Shown in pieces: positions 35,506 to 47,730 of a stretch of DNA of 64,000 nucleotides; position 1 is the stretch's first letter, and the number at the start of each line of letters is the position of its first letter. The notes beneath the pieces were generated by a model. It saw only the letters and a list, made by a program, of their open reading frames with translations. It did not search any database and had not been told where the DNA came from. The stretch lies in the NCBI GenBank assembly GCA_032622095.1, contig CP136063.1, forward strand, positions 35,872,106 to 35,936,105. Direction: 5' to 3'. The position numbers were made by a program, and so were the translations under genes. The DNA is from Siphonodentalium dalli. Lineage: Eukaryota; Mollusca; Scaphopoda; Gadilida; Siphonodentaliidae.

Positions 35506-36374
35506 TAAAAAGGACCCAATTATGAATGATGAATAAGATACGTAATAAATGCAAATATTGTTTGTTTGTAGCTTTATTGTGTGTGTGTTTTGTATATGTT
35601 TAGTGTATGCTAATGCTGCATATTTGTTTATTTCAATGTCTCAAATGTTCCTTGTATGTTTACAACCTCTAGTTTATTGTGAGCATTTATATAATGTTAT
35701 TTTTGTGTAAATAGTGTAAATAGTTAACCCATCGCTCATGTTCCATGTAAAAATGGCGGAGCATAAAGCATAATTCAATTCATTCACTAATTTAACTTGT
35801 ATCGGTAATTCCAATGTAACAATGGTTTTTGAAATGCGGAGTCCCATTGCTGTGAAGTTATTCATAACTCACTTCTGTAGCATTTATTCAGCGTCGGGGG
35901 GGGGGGGGTGGGGGCATGTGGCCAATGTGTACGTTAGGGGCCCGCACATGGCGATCTAATTCAGAGCCTTTTATTATGTTTTCAGATTTAATTTTTGAAG
36001 TTATTTTTAGAACTCATTGCTCGATTTAACAAAACAAACTTATTTGTTGTTAAACTGAATGTTTTTTTTTTCAAATCACAATTTTGATAAACTAACGAAG
36101 TTATTACATCTGCAAGGGTACTCCAAATCACCAGACCAAATTTGGTTGAAATTTGACCAGGCTCTGTGAGAACAAATCGCGAACAGGCACATAGTTATAT
36201 AGACACGACTGTATATATGACATATGAACAATGTCAGTCTATTTCTTTTCCATTCATACTTGTTGATACTTGTAGTTTTTAGACTGTTATGTTATTTCAG
36301 ATAAACTGACTTCGAATGCCTTGTTTCCCTTTAACTGTCAGCCTTCATATCTTAAAAGGCGTTCTTAGAATAAG
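35506..36374. other. LINE 3' UTR and flank; poly-G run
   Basis: T-rich sequence after the LINE stop codon, probably its 3' UTR to about 35800. A poly-G run is at 35887-35899. There is no poly-A tail clear enough to mark the end, and no gene. Confidence 0.45.
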
Positions 36375-36900
36375 TATGCTATAAATATTATCATCGTGTC
36401 AGCGTATATGTTCTTGTACAGTGTTCGTTGTATCAAGAGTGTTACAAATGAAGTTTTTACGATTAATATGCTCATCGTGTCAGCGTATATGTTCTTATAC
36501 AGTGTTCGTTGTATCAAGCCTGTGTGTTACAAATGAATTTTTTTAGATTAATATGCTCATCGTGACAGTGTATATGTTCTTGTCCAGTGTTCGTTGTATC
36601 AAGCCTGTGTGTTATAAATGAAGTTTTTACGATTAATATGCTCATCGTGACAATGTATATGTTCTTGTACAGTGTTCGTTGTATTAAGCCTGTGTGTTAC
36701 AAATGAAGTTTTTACTATTAATATGCTCATCGTGTCAGCGTATATGTTCTTGTACAGTGTTCGTTGTATGAAGCCTATGTGTTACAAATGAAGTTTATTA
36801 CTATAAATATTCTCATCGTGTCAGCGTATATGTTCTTGTACAGTGTTCGTTGTATCAAGCCTGCATGTGTTACAAATGCAGTATATTACTATTAATATTC
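36375..36900. repeat. ~84-bp tandem repeat, about six copies
   Basis: Units contain ATGCTCATCGTGTCAGCGTA, TATGTTCTTGTACAGTGTTC, GTTGTATCAAGCCTGTGTG and TTACAAATGAAGTTTTTAC. Copies differ by a few bases and small deletions. Confidence 0.95.
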
Positions 36901-37429
36901 ACGTTTCTTCGACTGGTACATCTTTGAACGCACACTAAGTGCTCACAACTTGGAACTTTGAAGATGCTCTGCGCTCTCTGTGTATAATTGATACTAGTAT
37001 GGCATATCATAATTAACTTAAAGGGGGCATCGATATAGGAGGAGCTTATGTTGCAAGGTAATATGTTTTCATCACTTATTTACAATGGGTGGGGCTTAAA
37101 CCATAGCCAATTTTGGATTTTTAAAGCATTTACGATTGGAAAGATATCTTTTTTAAACACTTTCGGATATGTATTTTGAATTTTTTGTGACAAAGTTTGA
37201 AAGGGGCCTTGACAAATTGTCATATCAGTTGTGTTATTGTTGTTGGATGCGCCGCCGGGAAGAAAGCAAGAATCGTCACACAATTTAAAAGTCATATATG
37301 GAACATTGACATGCTCTCCCGTATTCTTGTTTGAGATGAGGATTGTCTGTCTAGCATTGCGCTGCTACTCAAATTCGCGTGCTGTAATTTGATTATATGT
37401 TGACTTAGTAATGCATCTTTTCACAGCGA
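36901..37429. other. No supported gene
   Basis: Spacer between two tandem arrays. A start-like ATG at 37411 opens a frame that runs into the next array, but nothing else marks it as a gene. Confidence 0.4.
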
Positions 37430-40400
37430 TGCTAATGTGCAGTTATGCCGATGACCGCAGAGAACATAGCCGCTCGCACTCCCACGCGCACAGTCACGTA
37501 CACAGTCACAGACACGGTATGTATTCTCCACTACATGACATAGCCACCCGCACTCCGACTCACAGTCACAAATGCAATCATATTTACTGTATGTATTCAC
37601 CACGATAACGACATAGGAACAATAACTGTCACAAACACAGTCATGGACCCGGTATGTATTATCCACAGCACGACATAGCCACCCGCACTCTCAGTCACAA
37701 ACACAGTCATGGACCAGGTGTGTATTATCCACAGCACGACATAGCCACCCGCATTCTCATTCACAAACACAGTCATGGACCAGGTGTGTATTATCCACAG
37801 CACGACATAGCCACCCGCACTCTCAGTCACAAACACAGTCATGGACCCGGTATGTATTATCCACAGCACGACATAGCCACCCACACTCTCAGTCACAAAC
37901 ACAGTCATGGACCAGGTGTGTATTATCCACAGCACGACATATCCACCCGCACTCTCAGTCACAAACACAGTCATGGACCAGGTGTGTATTATCCACAGCA
38001 CGACATAGCCACCCGCACTCTCAGTCACAAACACAGTCATGGACCCGGTATGTATTATCCACAGCCACCCGCACTCTCAGTCACAAACACAGTCATGGAC
38101 CAGGTGTGTATTATCCACAGCACGACATAGCCACCCGCACCCATACAGTCACAAACACAGTCATGGACCCGGTATGTATTATCCACAGCACGGCATAGCC
38201 ACCCACACTCTCAGTCACAAACACAGCCATGGACCCGGTATGTATTATCCACAGCACGACATAGCCATCCGCACCCATACAGTCACAAATACACAGTCAT
38301 GGACCCGGTATGTATTACACACAGCATGACATAGCCATCCGCACCCATACAGTCACAAATACACAGTCATGGGCCGGGTATGTATTATCCACAGCACGAC
38401 ATAGCCACCCGCACCCATACAGTCACAAATACACAGTCATGGGCCGGGTATGTATTATCCACTACACGACATAGCCACCCGCACCCATACAGTCACAAAT
38501 ACACAGTCATGGGCCGGGTATGTATTATCCACAGCACGACATAGCCACCCGCACCCATACAGTCACAAATACACAGTCATGGGCCGGGTATGTATTATCC
38601 ACTACATGACATAGCCACCCGCACTCCGACTCACAGTCACAAATGCAATCATATATACTGTATGTATTCACCACGATAACGACATAGGAACAATAACTGT
38701 CACAAACACAGTCATGGACCCGGTATGTATTATCCACAGCACGACATAGCCACCCGCACTCTCAGTCACAAACACAGTCATGGACCAGGTGTGTATTATC
38801 CACAGCACGACATAGCCACCCGCACTCTCAGTCACAAACACAGTCATGGACCAGGTGTGAATTATCCACAGCACGACATAGCCATCCGCACCCATACAGT
38901 CACAAATACACTCTCAGTCACAAACACAGTCATGGACCCGGTATGTATTATCCACAGCACGACATAGCCACCCACACTCTCAGTCACAAACACAGTCATG
39001 GACCAGGTGTGTATTATCCACAGCACGACATAGCCACCCGCACTCTCAGTCACAAACACAGTCATGGACCAGGTGTGTATTATCCACAGCACGACATAGC
39101 CACCCGCACTCTCAGTCACAAACACAGTCATGGACCCGGTATGTATTATCCACAGCCACCCGCACTCTCAGTCACAAACACAGTCATGGACCAGGTGTGT
39201 ATTATCCACAGCACGACATAGCCACCCGCACCCATACAGTCACAAACACAGTCATGGACCCGGTATGTATTATCCACAGCACGACATAGCCATCCGCATC
39301 CATACAGTCACAAACACTCAGTCATGGACCCGGTATGTAGTATCCACAGCACGACATAGCCACACACACTCTCAGTCACAAACACAGCCATGGACCCGGT
39401 ATGTATTATCCACAGTACGACATAGCCATCCGCACCCATACAGTCACAAATACACAGTCATGGACCCGGTATGTATTACACACAGCATGACATAGCCATC
39501 CGCACCCATACAGTCACAAATACACAGTCATGGGCCGGGTATGTATTATCCACAGCACGACATAGCCACCCGCACCCATACAGTCACAAATACACAGTCA
39601 TGGGCCGGGTATGTATTATCCACTACACGACATAGCCACCCGCACCCATACAGTCACAAATACACAGTCATGGGCCGGGTATGTATTATCCACAGCACGA
39701 CATAGCCACCCGCACCCATACAGTCACAAATACACAGTCATGGGCCGGGTATGTATTATCCACTACACGACATAGCCATCCGCACCCATACAGTCACAAA
39801 CACAGCCATGGACCCGGTATGTATTATCCACTACACGACATAGCCACCCGCACCCATACAGTCACAAATACACAGTCATGGGCCGGGTATCTATTATCCA
39901 CAGCACGACATAGCCACCCGCACCCATACAGTCACAAATACACAGTCATGGGCCGGGTATGTATTATCCACTACACGACATAGCCTACAAACACAGTCAT
40001 GGACCCGGTATGTATTACACACAGCACGACATAGCCATCCGCACTCATACAGTCACAAACACAGTCATGGACCAGGTGTGTATTATCCACAGCACGGCAT
40101 AGCCACCCGCACCCATACAGTCACAAATACACAGTCATGGACCGGGTATGTAGTATCCACAGCACGTCATATCCACCCGCACCCATACAGTCACAAATAC
40201 ACAGTCATGGGCCGGGTATGTATTACCACTACACGACATAGCCATCAGCACCCATACGGTCACAAACACTCAGCCATGGACCCGGTATGTATTACACACA
40301 GCATGACATAGCCACCCGCACCCATACAGTCACAAATACACAGTCATGGGCCGGGTATGTAGTATCCACAGCACGTCATAGCCACCCGCACCCATACAGT

Positions 40401-41870
40401 CACAAATACACAGTCATGGGCCGGGTATGTATTACCACTACACGACATAGCCATCCGCACCCATACGGTCACAAACACTCAGCCATGGACCCGGTATGTA
40501 TTACACACAGCATGACATAGCCACCCCGCACTCACACCGTCACAAACACAGTCATGGGCCGGGTATGTATTATCCACAGCATGACATAGCCACCCGCACC
40601 CATACAGTCACAAATACACAGTCATGGGCCGGGTATGTATTATCCACAGCACGACATAGCCACCCGCACCCATACAGTCACAAATACACAGTCATGGGCC
40701 GGGTATGTATTATCCACAGCACGACATAGCCACCCGCACCCATGCAGTCACAAACACTCAGCCATGGACCCGGTATGTATTACACACAGCATGAAATAGC
40801 CACCCGCACTCTCAGTCACAAACACAGTCATGGACCCGGTATGTATTATCCACAACACGACATAGCCATCCGCACCCATACAGTCACAAACACTCAGCCA
40901 TGGACCCGGTATGTATTATCCACTACACGACATAGCCATCCGCACCCATACAGTCACAAATACACAGTCATGGACCCGGTGTGTATTATCCACAACATGA
41001 CATAGCCATCCGCACCCATACAGTCACAAATACACAGTCATGGGCCGGGTATGTATTATCCACATCATGACATAGCCACCCGCACCCATACAGTCACAAA
41101 CACAGTCATGGACCCGGTATGTATTATCCACAGCACGACATAGCCATCCGCACCCATACGGTCACAAATACACAGTCATTGGCCGGGTATGTATTATCCA
41201 CATCACGACATAGCCATCCGCACCCATACAGTCACAAATACACAGTCATGGGCCGGTTATGCATTATCCACTACACGACATAGCCACCCGCACCCATACA
41301 GTCACAAACACTCAGCCCATGGACCCGGTATGTATTACACACAGCATGACATAGCCACCCGCACACTCAGTCACAAACACAGTCATGGACCAGGTATGTA
41401 TTATCCACAGCACGACATAGCCATCCGCACCCATACAGTCACAAATACACAGTCATGGGCCGGGTATGTATTATCCACTACACGACATAACCACCCGGAC
41501 CCATACAGTCACAAACACTCAGCCATGGACCCGGTATGTATTACACACAGCATGACATAGCCACCCCGCACTCACACCGTCACAAACACAGTCATTGACC
41601 GGTATGTATTATCCACTACACGGTATAGCCGACCGCATTCGGATTTACACAGTCACAAATACAGTTATAGGCACGGTTTTCTTTTTCCACTAAACGACAT
41701 AGCCACGCCGCACTCCCAACCACACAGTCACACACACATTCAACGGTAGAGAATATTTTCGCCACTATAACGACAAACACTCACAGTCATTGGCCCTGTA
41801 TGTATTATCCACTACACAACATTGCTACCCGCACTCACACGGTAACAAATACAATCATGGAGACGTTATG
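37430..41870. repeat. 4.4-kb minisatellite of 66-bp and 70-bp units with a 1071-bp higher-order repeat
   Basis: Unit A (66 bp) carries CGCACTCTCAGTCACAAACA, CAGTCATGGACC then GGTGTGTATTATCCACAGCA and CGACATAGCCACC. Unit B (70 bp) replaces CTCTCAGTCACAAACA with CCATACAGTCACAAATACA and GGACC with GGGCC. Unit A dominates 37620-39240 and unit B 39240-41600. A landmark (CACGATAACGACATAGGAAC) occurs at 37601 and 38672, marking a duplicated 1071-bp block. Runs of unit A stay open in sense (22-residue repeats with H-K-H-S-H-G-P-G and Y-Y-P-Q-H-D-I-A-T) and antisense. Unit B's 70 bp shifts the frame each time, so translation across the array is not expected. The last units (after 41600) are strongly degenerate. 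Confidence 0.95.
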
Positions 41871-42600
41871 TAGTAGAGATATTCCGCTTTTAACTTTTGG
41901 CATATAGAGGTTACAAGCAACAAATTATATAGAGTTACGATTCTTGAATTTGTGTATTGAAACTCGAGTCAGCATACACAAAATATGGCTGCTTGTTGAT
42001 AATCATTGAGAGAAATTTCCCTTAGCGGGAACAGAAAAATATAGCCTCCGTAAATATGGCGACCATGTATGTTTAGATGTCCAGGAATAGTCTGGTGGGG
42101 TCCCGAAGTTATGGAGGGTGTCTGGGTATTTTTATGCTGCTGATTTTTGTGCAGTAAATTGGGTATTTGTGGAAATGCAAGATTATCGTTTGAAAAAATA
42201 TCGAAAAGGGCGCGTTTGTTGTCAGACTGGTGCAGCAGATGACGTTCTGAGGAAAACTTGACCACTTGAAGTTCAAATAGGCTTAACCCATGGCCGGCGG
42301 GACGTCTAGTTAACACTGTCGCCTATGGGAACTAATTAGATGTTTGTAACCTAGAGTTTACGGTAAATGGCCGAATGCCATAGCGGTATTGAATACCAGA
42401 GAACGCACACAAATGCTGGCAATTAGGGAACGTCTCTTTAGTTATATTTACAATTCCAAACAACATTCTGGTAGTGTAATAATGAGTGTGATTGCAGAAG
42501 TGATTATTTTATAGAAGTTTAAATAACTTATGCTAATCAGTTTAATTATAACTGGTTATAAATTCGAAGGGCCAATCTCCATATTCTACTATAATATAGC
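41871..42600. other. No supported gene
   Basis: A 115-codon minus-strand frame (41969-42316) has no recognised motif. The stretch lies between the minisatellite and an inverted-repeat cluster. Confidence 0.4.
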
Positions 42601-42624
42601 TATGCATGAGGCGCGTGACACTTC

Positions 42625-43250
42625 CATCGCATCGGATACAATGTAGACCACGCTATTGTATTCGATGCGATGGAAGTGCGACGTCTGTAACGAATATATC
42701 CGATGTGTCGTCCAGCATCGATGATCCGATTTGGTCGAATCTCCAATACAATTATTGTTGGTTACAGACGTCGCACTTTCACCGTATCGAGTACAATGCA
42801 CACTCGGTTGTCACGTTCGGCTTTCCGTACATTGGGTTTGGAAATCATCGCTGTCAAGGGGAAATTTGTGAATGCCGTATTCATTTTAAGTACATTGTCT
42901 TCGATTCTAATTAGCGTCGTGCCAATGTAGACCTAAATGACAGACCGGGAAATATATGAACACTTTGGGTAAGGGCATACCATAGCATTAGTAAAAATAC
43001 ATCTGACAGAGACAACATATAAATAGATCTTGCGCAACAATTTGCCGCCAACATGACATCAAAAGCGATTTGAACAGTCCAATTGTTTGAAATACGTCAT
43101 CACACGTGTTGATCATTATGTCAGTACAACTGCTTCTCAATCGTATTTGATACGACGAAAGCACGATCGCCGGTAACGAAACTTAGTTTATCGCACTTTC
43201 ATCGTATTTGATTGAACTGTATTCGATGCGCTGCAAGTTCGATGTATGTA
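42625..43250. repeat. Cluster of inverted repeats around ATCGCATCGNATACAAT words
   Basis: CTTCCATCGCATCGGATACA (42626) and ATTGTATTCGATGCGATGGA (42656) form a hairpin. The right arm plus AGTGCGACGTCTGTAACGAA is itself inverted again at about 42760-42800 (TTACAGACGTCGCACTTTCA, CCGTATCGAGTACAAT). A further related word lies at 43190-43240 (TCGCACTTTCATCGTATTTG, TGTATTCGATGCGCTGCAAG). This is consistent with a small transposon with nested or re-inserted termini. Confidence 0.65.
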
Positions 43251-43813
43251 GCGGGCCATAGTTATCTAACAATCAAAGTAATCCATGTTTATGATTGGAC
43301 ATCATCCGATAATGACAGTTACACGTTACACGCCACAATATATAAGTGGAATATCGCTATTATCCACCACACGAAGAAAGTAAAGACAAGTTTTCTGTAC
43401 CTGTCTGCTTAATCGACATTGAACCCTCAATCAGTAATCAGGTTTCAGACATCAACATAATTATGTCAAAATTACAAATATGTATACACGTTTATATATA
43501 TAAATGATATATGAACTATATGTGAGTTTGAAGGCTTGTAAAATGACGTTCCCTCATAAATATGTTGGCTCGATATACAGTCGAAATTAAAAGACATCGC
43601 CTTCTTATTGTAGAGAGTGTTGATATGCAATACATTTATACGGCATCAGTAAATCATCATGATTAATGCTTATCCTTATTTGCGTAGTATTGTGTGCATG
43701 CATTTTAAACGCATTATGACATCAGGCATATGACACAGGCGTGAAACGACTATGTCTATTTGAGACCTGAACTATGACCAATAATGAATCAATTTCTTAA
43801 TTCTTTCTTCCAG

Positions 43814-43960
43814 TGACACATGTAAAAGAGTCGGAGCCTGATTGGAGCGAATGTGTCGGCGGAACCCCATGTACTCCCGGCTTTAAGTGGGCTAGCGTTA
43901 TTGGAAATGACGGGATACAAGAGCAAAAACTTGACATGTGCATGCAAGAGCTATGCCCAG
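43814..43960 (+). CDS. Thrombospondin type-1 repeat exon 1 (partial gene)
   Basis: This 147-bp phase 1-1 exon lies between ttcttccag and GTTAGA. It encodes T-H-V-K-E-S-E-P-D-W-S-E-C, then C-T-P-G-F-K-W-A-S, ending M-C-M-Q-E-L-C-P. The D-W-S-E-C start and closing C-x(3)-L-C-P are TSP1-like, but the usual R-x-R-x-C strand is replaced by F-K-W-A-S-V-I, so it is the most divergent of the five. TSP1 modules are ~50-60-residue extracellular folds that bind glycosaminoglycans and other matrix ligands. All five exons found keep phase 1 at both ends, so they splice together freely. The first exon, signal peptide and remaining domains of this gene were not found. Confidence 0.65.
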
Positions 43961-45049
43961 GTTAGATAGATACATGTGACTCAAGTCATGTTGAACTATG
44001 TCGCATGCTATTTATAACAAATCAGTTGATCGTTCATTGGCTAGCACATTATATAGCACTTTCAGACAAATTGCCAAGAAACATTTCCAGTGTGCGGACA
44101 CTGTTGGTATATCTGGTCATTATGAATGTCATGTGAAGATATCCAGGAGAGCACTTACATCTGCAGTTTTTTTATTAAGCACATACAACATGATATCTGT
44201 ACGACTATAATACTATGTATGTCTATAGAAATGAAAATGATCAATTATCGACTTTTAGAAGAGGTTTTTTTTTACTGAGTTTGAATTTTTTGTCAGGTTC
44301 ATATTTCTATCGCATAATATGGATGTGCGTTTGTGGTATTTGTGATGTGAATATCATTTGTTGCAATTATGCCCAGATGCACATTTTGCGCATATATATG
44401 TCAAGAAATGACATTACCACAAAATTCTTCTCTAGGTTTCCAGATATAATTACTTATTTCAGACATCTTTGTCTGCAATATAAATAAAGCATATGAAATG
44501 GTATTGAGATACTAACCAACATTGGATTTTAATATATTCCGATGGCTAAAATATTTTGTTTTTATTTTCGCGTTTGAATATGCATGTGCTAATAACTGCA
44601 AGACTAATTAAGAATTTTGCGGAACAAGTGAACCACCAAATATTTTATTATATTACTGGCTCCATAATACAAAGAAGCGTGATAATAACTTAATGGTTAA
44701 TATAATGAGCTAATATCGTACTCCATAATAGAACAATAAAGACACAATAGAGACAACAATTTCAGTGCAATGAAGAGGAAGTAATCATATACAGTTGAAA
44801 GAATTATTATATAAACATATGCTCATGATTCTGGTAGAGACACCACACGACCACAAAATCCCACTTTTGCAAGGTTTCGCTGGACCGTCAATATAGGTTT
44901 AAACTAATTTTAAACGCGGAGGTTTAAACTGCGATGACGAATCTGGACCATGCGTCGTACTATTTTCGAATAGTTTCAAACTGTATTGCGCGAATTTAAA
45001 TACGTGTAAGGTACTCAGTTCGACTGCTTCAACCAATGCTATTTTTCAG
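43961..45049 (+). other. Intron of the TSP1-repeat gene
   Basis: Bounded by a GTTAGA donor and an atttttcag acceptor. It contains, at 44880-44960, a reversed copy of the TTTAAACC/GATGACGAATC words seen at 1600-1740. No exon was recognised inside. Confidence 0.6.
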
Positions 45050-45235
45050 TTGACGGGGGCTACAGTAGGTGGGTTAACTGGCAGGAGTGTCCAGGTATGT
45101 CCTGCGATGGTGAATCTTCATCTAGGCGGCGTTTTTGCATCGACCCCCTCCCATCGGGTGGAGGCATGCCATGCCCTAACGGACAAATGGAGGAACAGGT
45201 GACTCCATGCCCAAGACATTCAGAATGTGCAGTAG
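45050..45235 (+). CDS. Thrombospondin type-1 repeat exon 2
   Basis: This 186-bp phase 1-1 exon lies between atttttcag and GTGAGT. It encodes DGGYSRWVNWQECPG, S-R-R-R-F-C-I-D-P-L-P-S-G-G-G-M-P-C, and ends in T-P-C-P-R-H-S-E-C. It shows the canonical TSP1 layout: G-x-Y-S-x-W tryptophan strand, R-x-R-x-C arginine strand (R-R-R-F-C), G-G-x-x-C, and two closing cysteines. A tryptophan stacked on arginines is the structural core of the module, and both are present. A C-mannosylation site would be W-x-x-W; here W-V-N-W fits. Secreted or surface location is expected. Confidence 0.9.
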
Positions 45236-45531
45236 GTGAGTCATATATCACCATCAATGGAAAGGTTTAGTAACCCCAGCATCGCAGTATGCAACTTAAT
45301 AAATGTTGTTTTATAAATAAGTTAAAGCTTAAAGCTAGGAATATAGTAGCAGTCGTTTCCAACAGCTCTCAGTCAGAGATTTCGGTCGCTGGCCTTCTTC
45401 GGTATTGATATAATTTCAGAACAAATGACATTACATTGTAGTGTTACTTTACTGACGACCATAGCTGTTATTCTTTTGGAAATGAACGCAAATGGATCGA
45501 AGACCCCCTTTAGCTTTACGTTTCATTTCAG
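45236..45531 (+). other. Intron of the TSP1-repeat gene
   Basis: A 296-bp intron with a GTGAGT donor and a tttcatttcag acceptor. Confidence 0.8.
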
Positions 45532-45720
45532 CTATTGATGGCGGTTACTCCAATTGGACGGTGGTCAGACAGGATGTGGTGACCTGTGGAACAGCAATAA
45601 GCTTTTCCTACAGATTATGTAATAATCCGGTTCCTTCTGGCGGTGGAAGAATGTGTGATGAAGGTCCAGTAGAGGAAAGACACGAGCGCGTTGAAAATGA
45701 GCCGTGCCCGACGATCCAAT
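45532..45720 (+). CDS. Thrombospondin type-1 repeat exon 3
   Basis: This 189-bp phase 1-1 exon lies between catttcag and GTGAGT. It encodes IDGGYSNWTVVRQDVVTCG, S-Y-R-L-C-N-N-P-V-P-S-G-G-G-R-M-C, and ends N-E-P-C-P-T-I-Q. The closing cysteine is completed across the splice (T plus the next exon's two bases), although the next recognised exon begins with TA, so a tyrosine would result if they are spliced directly. It shares the I-D-G-G-Y-S and P-x-P-S-G-G-G-x-x-C phrases with exon 2, indicating an older tandem exon duplication. The arginine strand is weakened (S-F-S-Y-R-L-C), with only one arginine. Confidence 0.88.
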
Positions 45721-46895
45721 GTGAGTCCACTCAGTTAGTACGATTAGGCACCACAAAGCCATATCTGTGTTTTATTTTCTACAATTAGCAATGCACCAGT
45801 TATGGCCTCTGGTCAAAATCGTGCACGTCCTTGTTCCCCAGAACCAGTAGACATTGAAAAACAGTCAGAGGTTATTATATTTTTACTTGTTTTCAACGTA
45901 AACTTAATGGAAGTTCTTTCATATGGTGACTGAAAGTATTTTCCATATTTCTTTTGCCTGCTAAGCTTAACATTTTGCCTGATAAGCTTAACATTCTGTC
46001 TGGTAAACTTAACATTTGGCCTGGTAAGCTTAACATTTTGTCTGGCAACTTAATATTTTGTCTGGCAACTTAATATTTTGTCTGGTGAGCTTAACATTTT
46101 GTTTGGTAAACTTAACATTTTTGTCTGGTAAACTTAGCATTGTGCCTGGTACGCTCCGTGTGTCCTTTGTAAATCTTTAAATATTATGTCAAATTATGTA
46201 TGCATATGACAGAGAACTGTGACCCCATATCAATTAAATAATTTGCGATATCGTTTGAGTGATGGTGTTTTAAAAAAGCAAATAACCGTGGTGATGCAAT
46301 TTTTCATTTAAAGGTACATTTTATCGGCTCCAAATGGTAGGAACATCCAAAGTAGCCAAAAAAGGTTTCTTCCAAGTGAAGATATTGTATGACTTAATGA
46401 TTTTAAACCATCAAAATTGTTCACAAGTTAGGATTGACCCACATGTATCGCTTTACCACAATCGCGAATTTCTTTTAAGCAGTCACGGGTGGGTATAATT
46501 CATAGCTACCTTTGATTTCGGTATGTTTAACTATTGTTTCGTGAACCATATGTATTTCTTCATTACCAAAGTTGGTTTCAACATGCTCTACCGCGGGTAT
46601 GGGTATATCGCAAACCAGAGCTATTTTATGCCTGGTGATTTACATATATGGATAATATCCATAAATGTACATCACTAGGTAGTAAAACAGCTATATTATG
46701 ACCACGATCCCTGTGTGTGCTATTTTGCGTAATACTAAATTGGGCTGACCAACAGGCCGCGTTCTATTCATGTATATGTTCTGCGCATAGCTTAAAATCG
46801 CAAAATCCCACACAGACACAGGGGTGATATGGTGACCTTCTCATATATAGTTTTCACATGGAATTGCAAATCTCTCGAATTAATCTCATCTACAG
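45721..46895 (+). other. Intron of the TSP1-repeat gene with a ~21-bp minisatellite
   Basis: Bounded by GTGAGT and ctcatctacag. At 45955-46150 about nine copies of CTGGTAAACTTAACATTTTG are arrayed. The 3' end (46800-46860, ACACAGGGGTGATATGGTGA, CCTTCTCATATA) is duplicated upstream of exon 5. Confidence 0.8.
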
Positions 46896-47039
46896 TACCT
46901 GAGTATTCAGAATGGATGGCTTGGAATCCGTGCAATGGCACTGTGGGAGATTCTACCAAAACCAGACAGCGCTATTGCATACAGCCGCCCAACTGTTCGA
47001 ACGGAACAATCATAGAGGAAACAGAGGAGTGTCAATTTG
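46896..47039 (+). CDS. Thrombospondin type-1 repeat exon 4
   Basis: This 144-bp phase 1-1 exon lies between tcatctacag and GTAAGT. It encodes PEYSEWMAWNPCNGTVGDST, K-T-R-Q-R-Y-C-I-Q-P-P-N-C, and ends E-E-T-E-E-C-Q-F. It has the W-x-x-W-x-x-C strand (E-W-M-A-W-N-P-C), the arginine strand R-Q-R-Y-C and a shortened cysteine layout compared with exons 2 and 3. Two N-x-T sequons (N-G-T) may be glycosylated. Exon 5 is a close copy. Confidence 0.9.
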
Positions 47040-47059
47040 GTAAGTACTGGAATTGTAGA

Positions 47060-47730
47060 TAAATGTCCGACCTCACATGTGTCACCTTGTTAAATGGTAA
47101 GCTGAAAATTACATTTCTACTGCAATATTAGAGTAGTGTCCGACCTCACATTTGTCATCTTGTTAAATGGTAAGCTGAACATTACATTTATACTGCAATA
47201 TTAGAGTAGTGTCCTACCTCACACGTGTCATCTTGTTAAATGGTAAGATGAACATGACATTTCTACTGCAATATTAGAGTAGTGTCCGACATCACATGTG
47301 TCACCTTGTTAAATGGTAAGCTGAACATTACATTTCTACTGCAATATTAGAGTAGTGTCCGACTTCACATGTGTCACCTTGTTAAATTGTAAGCTGAACA
47401 TTACATTTCTACTGCAATATTAGAGTAGTGTCCGACCTCACATGTGTCACCTTGTTAAATGGTAAACTGAACATTACATTTCTACTGCAATATTAGAGAA
47501 GTAACCGACCACACAGTTGTCACATTTTCAAATGGTAAGCTGAACATTACATTTCAAATGGAATATTAGGGACATGTTCGACCTCACAGTAACTGTCACA
47601 TTTTCACATGGTAAGCTGAACACTACATTTCAAATGGAATATTAGGGATATGTTCGACCTCACAGCTGTCACATATTCACATGGTAAGCTGAACATTACA
47701 TTTTCCTGCTGGAATATTAGAGAAGTGTCA
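47060..47730. repeat. 73-bp intronic minisatellite, about nine copies
   Basis: Unit AGTGTCCGACCTCACATGTG, TCACCTTGTTAAATGGTAAG, CTGAACATTACATTTCTACT, GCAATATTAG. It begins about 20 bp after the exon 4 donor. Left copies are nearly identical; the last three are diverged (ACATTTTCACATGGTAAGCT). Nearly every unit contains GGTAAGCTG, which resembles the exon's own donor G|GTAAGTACTGG. Confidence 0.95.

Noticed and set aside
37411-38130. Secreted His-rich repeat protein gene starting at 37411
   Set aside because: The frame from 37411 stops at 37606 and the long repeat frame is a different one. 70-bp units destroy any frame further on. No splice or promoter evidence.
37430-41870. CRISPR-like regular repeats
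   Set aside because: Units are contiguous and carry no unique spacers, and the setting is clearly eukaryotic. It is a minisatellite.
41969-42316. 115-codon minus-strand frame as a gene
   Set aside because: No recognisable domain, no splice context, ordinary composition. Kept as unexplained.
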